From positions 55,868 through 119,867 of the forward strand of contig NZ_CADDTS010000049.1 of assembly GCF_902753875.1 (NCBI RefSeq): DNA of 64,000 nt, read 5' to 3'. The stretch is from Acinetobacter bouvetii (lineage in GTDB: Bacteria > Pseudomonadota > Gammaproteobacteria > Pseudomonadales > Moraxellaceae). Under the pieces are notes generated by a model that saw nothing but the letters and a program-made list of their open reading frames with translations, did not search any database and had not been told where the DNA came from. Shown piece by piece: positions 60,127-64,000 of this stretch. Both the position numbers and the translations under genes were made by a program. Position 1 is the first letter of the stretch. Each line of letters starts with the position of its first letter.

Positions 60127-60549
60127 ATGGCGTATCGTCAGCAATCTGTAACGCTTGATCTCGACACTGATGTCACTCATCAATGTTGCCTGCATTACAC
60201 ACGTGATGAACATCTGATTGGGATTATTGAATTTAATAAACCCAGCTATGTGTTGAAATGGGGTGATCTGGAATATTTCCGTCGTCGTACCGAAGAATTT
60301 TCAGTGATGCCTTTTCCTGAATGCATCAATGCCATGGTGATTGATATCCGTAATATCGCGCCGTTTTTAGACAATGAAGTGCCAATTATTCCTTGGCGCT
60401 TATTGGAAGAAGAGTGCCCGATTCGTTTGGTGGTTCCTCAAGACCGTCTGGAATATTATGCCGGAATGTTTGAACCGACCTGGCTGACCAGTGATGTAGA
60501 AACGGCGATTCAGGAAATTCGTGAATTTATTGATATGTTTGTGCATTAA
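60127..60549 (+). CDS. Hypothetical cytoplasmic protein, 140 aa
   Basis: The start at 60127 (MAYRQQSVTLDLD) is chosen because a perfect -10 hexamer TATAAT at 60088-60093 would leave an earlier start at 60076 untranscribed. The product is a globular 140-residue alpha/beta protein (INAMVIDIRNIAPFLDNEVPIIPWRLLEEECPIRLVVPQDRLEYY). I do not recognise a family. It appears to be a conserved Acinetobacter-type protein. A terminator follows at 60572-60596. Confidence 0.6.
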   Translation: MAYRQQSVTLDLDTDVTHQCCLHYTRDEHLIGIIEFNKPSYVLKWGDLEYFRRRTEEFSVMPFPECINAMVIDIRNIAPFLDNEVPIIPWRLLEEECPIRLVVPQDRLEYYAGMFEPTWLTSDVETAIQEIREFIDMFVH

Positions 60550-60571
60550 TTAAAAGATTGAAATCAAAAAA

Positions 60572-60596
60572 AATCCTCCTGTATGGAGGATTTTTT
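60572..60596 (+). terminator. Bidirectional terminator
   Basis: AATCCTCC/GGAGGATT stem with TGTAT loop and A/T runs on both sides. Confidence 0.8.
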
Positions 60597-60609
60597 ATGC
60601 CTAAAGAAA

Positions 60610-60650
60610 GTCCTCCTTTATTCAAAGGGGGATTTAGGGGATTCTTTTTT
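60610..60650. repeat. Short G/C-rich intergenic repeat-like element
   Basis: TCCTCCTTTATTCAAAGGGG then GATTTAGGGGATT, with an imperfect CCTCCTTT/AAAGGGGG inverted repeat. This is a familiar-looking intergenic element, but only one copy is in the window. It lies between a terminator and the end of the fpr gene. Confidence 0.4.
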
Positions 60651-60656
60651 ATGCTC

Positions 60657-61418
60657 TTACCAATAATTCTCTACTGCAATATTACCTTCACCACGTCGGT
60701 TCATCTTCAATCCGCGTGCTTTCAGGGCTTCTTTAGTATCTTCAACCATTTGTGGATTACCACACAACATGACATGACTCGTATCTATATTAAATGACAG
60801 CCCTACCGCTTTTTCCAGTTCGCCATTTTCAATCAGTACCGGCAAGCGGTCATGCAAGGCTGCATTAGGGTCACGGGTGATAATCGGGACAAATTTAAAA
60901 CCGCTATGCCCTTCCCCAAAAGTAGCGGCAATATCCTGAATACGTTCTACATAGGCCAGTTCTGCCTCTGTACGCACACTATAGACCAGATTGATTTTTT
61001 GATATTTCGACCAGGTCTCAAAGTCTTGCAGCATGGATAAAAAGGGTGCCAGTCCAGTACCCGTGCCCAATAACCATAAATCCTGCGGTAACGGCAACTG
61101 ATAACGTGCCAGGGTTAAAAACCCATAAGGGATTTTTTCCAGGTACAGCTCATCACCCACTTTTAGATGTTGCAAGTTCGATGTGAATGCCCCATCTGGC
61201 ACTACAATTGAAAAGAATTCCAGTGTTTCATCAAACGGCGATGACACCACGGAATAAGCCCGAACCACCAGTTCATCACCCACTTTTAAGCCAATACGCG
61301 CAAACTGCCCGGCGGTAAATTTAAAATGTGCCGGTCGGGTCATGGTGAAACTGAATAAAGTATTGGTCCAACGGTGTACAGATAAAACTTTTTCTAAGCT
61401 AAATTTTTCAATTGACAT
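60657..61418 (-). CDS. fpr: Ferredoxin/flavodoxin-NADP+ reductase
   Basis: Start at the ATG 61418 (MSIEKFSLEKVLSVHRWT), 253 aa. FAD site VRAYSVVSSPFDE (RxYS) and NADP site GTGTGLAPFLSML are present, and the protein ends with VENYW, as Fpr proteins of this subclass do. It moves electrons between NADPH and ferredoxin or flavodoxin, important in iron-sulphur and oxidative-stress metabolism. It is divergent from the LysR-type gene, which probably controls it. Confidence 0.92.
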   Translation of the reverse strand: MSIEKFSLEKVLSVHRWTNTLFSFTMTRPAHFKFTAGQFARIGLKVGDELVVRAYSVVSSPFDETLEFFSIVVPDGAFTSNLQHLKVGDELYLEKIPYGFLTLARYQLPLPQDLWLLGTGTGLAPFLSMLQDFETWSKYQKINLVYSVRTEAELAYVERIQDIAATFGEGHSGFKFVPIITRDPNAALHDRLPVLIENGELEKAVGLSFNIDTSHVMLCGNPQMVEDTKEALKARGLKMNRRGEGNIAVENYW

Positions 61419-61503
61419 GATTTCAGCGTGGCATGAAAGACTGTGCTCATGGTAGCATGACCTCATAATTTATTAATATTTTTTAAATGTTAAGGCTCTA
61501 TTC

Positions 61504-62382
61504 ATGCGCATGACTTTACGCCAGTTGGCTGTTTTTGTAGCAGTCGCACAAGAAGGCACAGTAACCAAAGCCAGCGATGCCGTTAAGCTCACGCAAAGTG
61601 CTGCAAGTATGGCTTTAGCAGACTTGGAAGATGGCCTCGGGGCTCCGCTGTTTGATCGACTAGGAAAAAGATTACAACTCAATGACTTAGGTCGTTTCCT
61701 ATTGCCGCAAGCACTGGAAATTCTGGGTCGCTGCGAAGCTTTTGAACAAGCGGCCAAAGGCGAGCTACAAAGTATCGACTTGCGCTTAGGTGCCACACTG
61801 ACCATTAGTGATTACCTGATGCCAGACCTGATGGCTGACTTTTTACAGATTCAGCCACAGGCACATTTACAGTTGCAAGTAGGTAATACCCGCCAGATGA
61901 TTGAAGCGGTTAACCAGTTCCAGCTTGATTTAGCCCTGATTGAAGGTTCATGCCATCTGCCACAGCTTCAATGTATCCACTGGCGTGATGATGAACTTGC
62001 GGTCTGCTGTGCGCCGAATCATCCTCTTGCGCAATTGGATCGTGCCATTACGGCAGCTGACTTTGATGATGTGGAATGGATTTTACGTGAAGAAGGTTCA
62101 GGCACACGTGAGGTATTTGATAATGCCATTCTGAAAGACCTGCCAGATGCCAATATTCGTTTAACCTTGGGGCATAATGAAGCGATTCTGAAGATTGTCG
62201 CGGGTGGTTTAGGGATGTCCTGTATTTCTAAACTGGCCATTGAGCCGTTACGTGAAAAAGGTCATTTGGTTATTTTAGATACGCCTTTCTGGCAACTAAC
62301 CCGTCCACTGTTCATGTTGGTACATCGTCAAAAATACCAAGGGCCAGGTCTCAAAGCCTTTATGAAATTCTGCGAAAAATAA
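61504..62382 (+). CDS. LysR-family regulator (FinR-like, divergent from fpr)
   Basis: A 292-residue LysR protein: N-terminal helix-turn-helix (LRQLAVFVAVAQEGTVTKASDAVKLTQSAASMALADLED) and two-lobed effector domain with LREEGSGTREVFDN. The start could also be the ATG at 61510. It is divergent from fpr; in Pseudomonas FinR is a LysR regulator sitting divergently beside fprA and activating it under redox stress. By this analogy it may do the same. A strong terminator follows. Confidence 0.8.
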   Translation: MRMTLRQLAVFVAVAQEGTVTKASDAVKLTQSAASMALADLEDGLGAPLFDRLGKRLQLNDLGRFLLPQALEILGRCEAFEQAAKGELQSIDLRLGATLTISDYLMPDLMADFLQIQPQAHLQLQVGNTRQMIEAVNQFQLDLALIEGSCHLPQLQCIHWRDDELAVCCAPNHPLAQLDRAITAADFDDVEWILREEGSGTREVFDNAILKDLPDANIRLTLGHNEAILKIVAGGLGMSCISKLAIEPLREKGHLVILDTPFWQLTRPLFMLVHRQKYQGPGLKAFMKFCEK

Positions 62383-62397
62383 AAAATCGATTTAAAA

Positions 62398-62421
62398 AAG
62401 CGCCTAAAGGCGCTTTTTTTT
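62398..62421 (+). terminator. Terminator after the LysR gene
   Basis: AAGCGCC/GGCGCTT stem, TAAA loop, run of T; symmetric A/T runs make it useful in both directions. Confidence 0.85.
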
Positions 62422-62422
62422 A

Positions 62423-63010
62423 TTACCAGCGGGAATCATTTTCGCAAGGTTCGCCATCGTTATCACCATCCATTTTTGTTCCTGGACAGTGATTAATAAA
62501 GAATACCGCCTCTTCATAAGAACTCATTTGTGAACAATGAATACGACCATCACAGCGGTACATATTTGGATTTGAATTAACTAACCGCTCAGCAGCAGTT
62601 TGTAGAGCAATCGGTACTTGTTGTGAAAGTTGCCAATGCTGATATTTACCATAGACTATATAAATCAGTACACCAATAATAACCAAAGCAATAATAGAGC
62701 TAATGAACCCACCACCTTGCTTATCCTTTTTACTTTGACGGCTTCGATGGATATTCTTCGTTTTTGCTCGACTCAGCGGTGTATGTGCTACAGATTCAAT
62801 TTGCACATCTAAACGAACAATATTGTCGGCTTTTAACTTTCCATTATCTTCAACAATACGAAACTTTAAATTCTCACCTATTTTAGGTTCGACACTTTTA
62901 TTGGGAAAATCCTTAATATGAAAAAATAGATCTTTTTTCTCACCTTGAATTTTAATAAAACCAAAACCACGTTCAACGTTGTAGCTTTTGATTTTCCCCT
63001 CAGTAAACAT
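62423..63010 (-). CDS. Cold-shock domain, membrane helix and Excalibur domain protein (copy 1)
   Basis: A 195-residue protein with unusual architecture. Residues 1-67 are a cold-shock domain (GKIKSYNVERGFGFIKIQG with RNP1-like GFGFI, FFHIKDFP). A membrane helix is at about 101-122 (FISSIIALVIIGVLIYIVYG). Residues about 150-192 form an Excalibur calcium-binding domain (YRCDGRIHCSQMSSYEEAVFFINHCPGTKMDGDNDGEPCE) with the DGDNDGEPCE motif. The nucleic-acid-binding part faces the cytoplasm and the Excalibur part the periplasm. Paralogue of the next gene. Confidence 0.8.
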   Translation of the reverse strand: MFTEGKIKSYNVERGFGFIKIQGEKKDLFFHIKDFPNKSVEPKIGENLKFRIVEDNGKLKADNIVRLDVQIESVAHTPLSRAKTKNIHRSRQSKKDKQGGGFISSIIALVIIGVLIYIVYGKYQHWQLSQQVPIALQTAAERLVNSNPNMYRCDGRIHCSQMSSYEEAVFFINHCPGTKMDGDNDGEPCENDSRW

Positions 63011-63076
63011 AAGCTTCTCTTATTGTTAAAAATTTTACTGAGAATTGTAATAGAAAAACGCCCTTTAGGTACTTTT

Positions 63077-63814
63077 TTATCGTCCGAATTGGCGCTCGCA
63101 AGGTTCGCCATCGTTATCACCATCCATTTCTGTATTTGGGCAGTTTCTTAAAAAGAATACCGCTTCATCATATGAACGCATTTGTGAACAATGCGTACGT
63201 CCATCGCACTTAAATTGTGAAGCCTGTTGATGCTGCACAGCATTTTGTTGATCAATACTGGCACTGACTTTTTCTGAACGTGGCTTATTGGTTAAATAGA
63301 TGTGATCTTCTAGATTACGCTTGCCCTGTTCTGAAATAATATGATCCGGTAAGTCCCCTAATGCCTGTCGTTGTTGTGTCACAATCTTGGCTTGTTGTTG
63401 CATCAGCTGCTCAGTTTTCTGTTGCCGAGCCTGTCGATAATCCTGATATTTGCCATAGACCTTTACTGCCAGTACAGCAATCACGATTAAACCCAGTATG
63501 CTGAAAATGTGCCCTTTACGACCATTCTTATTGAACCGTGGTGAAGCATTTTGTTGAATATGGAAATGAGTTGCAATATTAGCTTGATCATCAAAATTGG
63601 ACTGTTTTAGATCTAGACGCACAATCTGATCAGCTTTTAATTTACCGTTATCTTCAACAATAAGAAATTTTAGTCTTTCACCAATTTTGGGTACAAAATT
63701 TTTATTGGGAAAATCATGAATATGAAAAAATAAATCTTTCGATTCTCCATCAACTTGAATAAAGCCAAAACCACGATCCGTGATATAGCTTTTTACCTTC
63801 CCCTCAAGAAACAT
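63077..63814 (-). CDS. Cold-shock domain, membrane helix and Excalibur domain protein (copy 2)
   Basis: A 245-residue paralogue of the 62423 protein with the same layout: cold-shock domain (GKVKSYITDRGFGFIQVDG, 1-67), membrane helix (about 98-117, IFSILGLIVIAVLAVKVYG), and Excalibur domain (about 200-242, FKCDGRTHCSQMRSYDEAVFFLRNCPNTEMDGDNDGEPCE). The linker is longer by about 45 residues and contains Gln-rich heptads (RQARQQKTEQLMQQQ). The two genes lie 66 bp apart in the same orientation and are a tandem duplication that diverged in the linker. Confidence 0.8.
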   Translation of the reverse strand: MFLEGKVKSYITDRGFGFIQVDGESKDLFFHIHDFPNKNFVPKIGERLKFLIVEDNGKLKADQIVRLDLKQSNFDDQANIATHFHIQQNASPRFNKNGRKGHIFSILGLIVIAVLAVKVYGKYQDYRQARQQKTEQLMQQQAKIVTQQRQALGDLPDHIISEQGKRNLEDHIYLTNKPRSEKVSASIDQQNAVQHQQASQFKCDGRTHCSQMRSYDEAVFFLRNCPNTEMDGDNDGEPCERQFGR

Positions 63815-63898
63815 ATCTAGCTCTTTTAATTGCTATTATTTTTCTATTTTAATAAAAAAAAGAGACTTTATGCCACTGCTGTCCCACAAATATCACAA

Positions 63899-63930
63899 TA
63901 GGAACCTCAATTGAGGTTCTTCTTGTTTTA
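63899..63930. terminator. Palindromic hairpin near the window end
   Basis: GAACCTC-AATT-GAGGTTC at 63902-63919, followed by TTCTTGTTTT. Plausible terminator for a plus-strand gene or an upstream site of the minus-strand gene. No gene is seen in 63815-64000. Confidence 0.4.
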
Positions 63931-64000
63931 GCCATTTTTTATCAGGCAGAAAGAGTGACCTTAAGAGCTTCCTTTCGAATAAATTTAGTTGAATAATTCT

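Noticed and set aside
60558..60797. 79-residue plus-strand reading frame
   Set aside because: It runs through a terminator and a repeat and overlaps fpr on the other strand.

Overview
The window looks like a chromosome segment of an Acinetobacter species. It has moderately AT-rich DNA, a tmRNA encoding the tag ANDESYALAA, and a gene set familiar from that genus: hemB, a thiO-type oxidase, ABZJ_00895-like membrane protein, EmrAB-type pumps, eutBC with an ethanolamine permease, and fpr with a divergent LysR gene. Identifications rest on reading motifs and family resemblance by eye; no database search was run.

Layout. Positions 1-3103 are the end of a genomic island: a YagK/YfjJ-type protein, a small unknown gene and a P4-type tyrosine integrase. 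Its attachment site is probably the 3' end of the tmRNA gene ssrA (36086-36445, minus strand). A complete Mu-like (BcepMu-type) transposable prophage was inserted later between integrase and ssrA. I could place its ends to the base: 3104-35926 (32,823 bp), with TG...CA termini, a 5-bp target duplication TATTC on both sides, and three transposase-type binding sites (core TGCACT) at each end. From 36000 to 64000 the DNA is ordinary chromosome: glpK, two MFS/HlyD efflux pairs, hemB, thiO-like, ethanolamine catabolism, fpr/LysR, and two tandem cold-shock/Excalibur proteins.

Prophage organisation. A leftward repressor operon faces a Ner-like gene across an operator-promoter region. Rightward early genes are the DDE transposase, AAA ATPase, wHTH and zinc-finger regulators, DUF3164, HU, three unknown small genes, GemA and a Mor/C-type activator. 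Then come lysis genes (M15 endolysin, holin), terminase, a lipoprotein cargo gene, portal, minor head protein with a PBECR-like nuclease domain, virion morphogenesis protein, protease with nested scaffold, decoration-like protein, major head, tail sheath, tube, chaperone, tape measure, baseplate genes and one glycine-rich fibre.

Most interesting signals. (1) The 7-mer CGTTAGA/TCTAACG occurs 27 times in the prophage by hand count but 3 times in the similar length of flanking DNA. Several copies are paired at 11, 21, 21, 21 and 23 bp, and the pairs include both regulatory intergenic regions and the right end. This looks like a distributed, helically phased binding site, comparable in idea to phage stoperators. 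(2) A palindrome GGAARTNNTTCC precedes five late transcription units (11983, 17142, 20821, 25844, 28976) and is a good candidate for the operator of the single Mor/C-type activator. At two of these units a terminator-like hairpin plus T-tract ends at, or 3 bp before, the start codon. (3) GGGA is repeated with an exact 10-bp period four times inside the left end.
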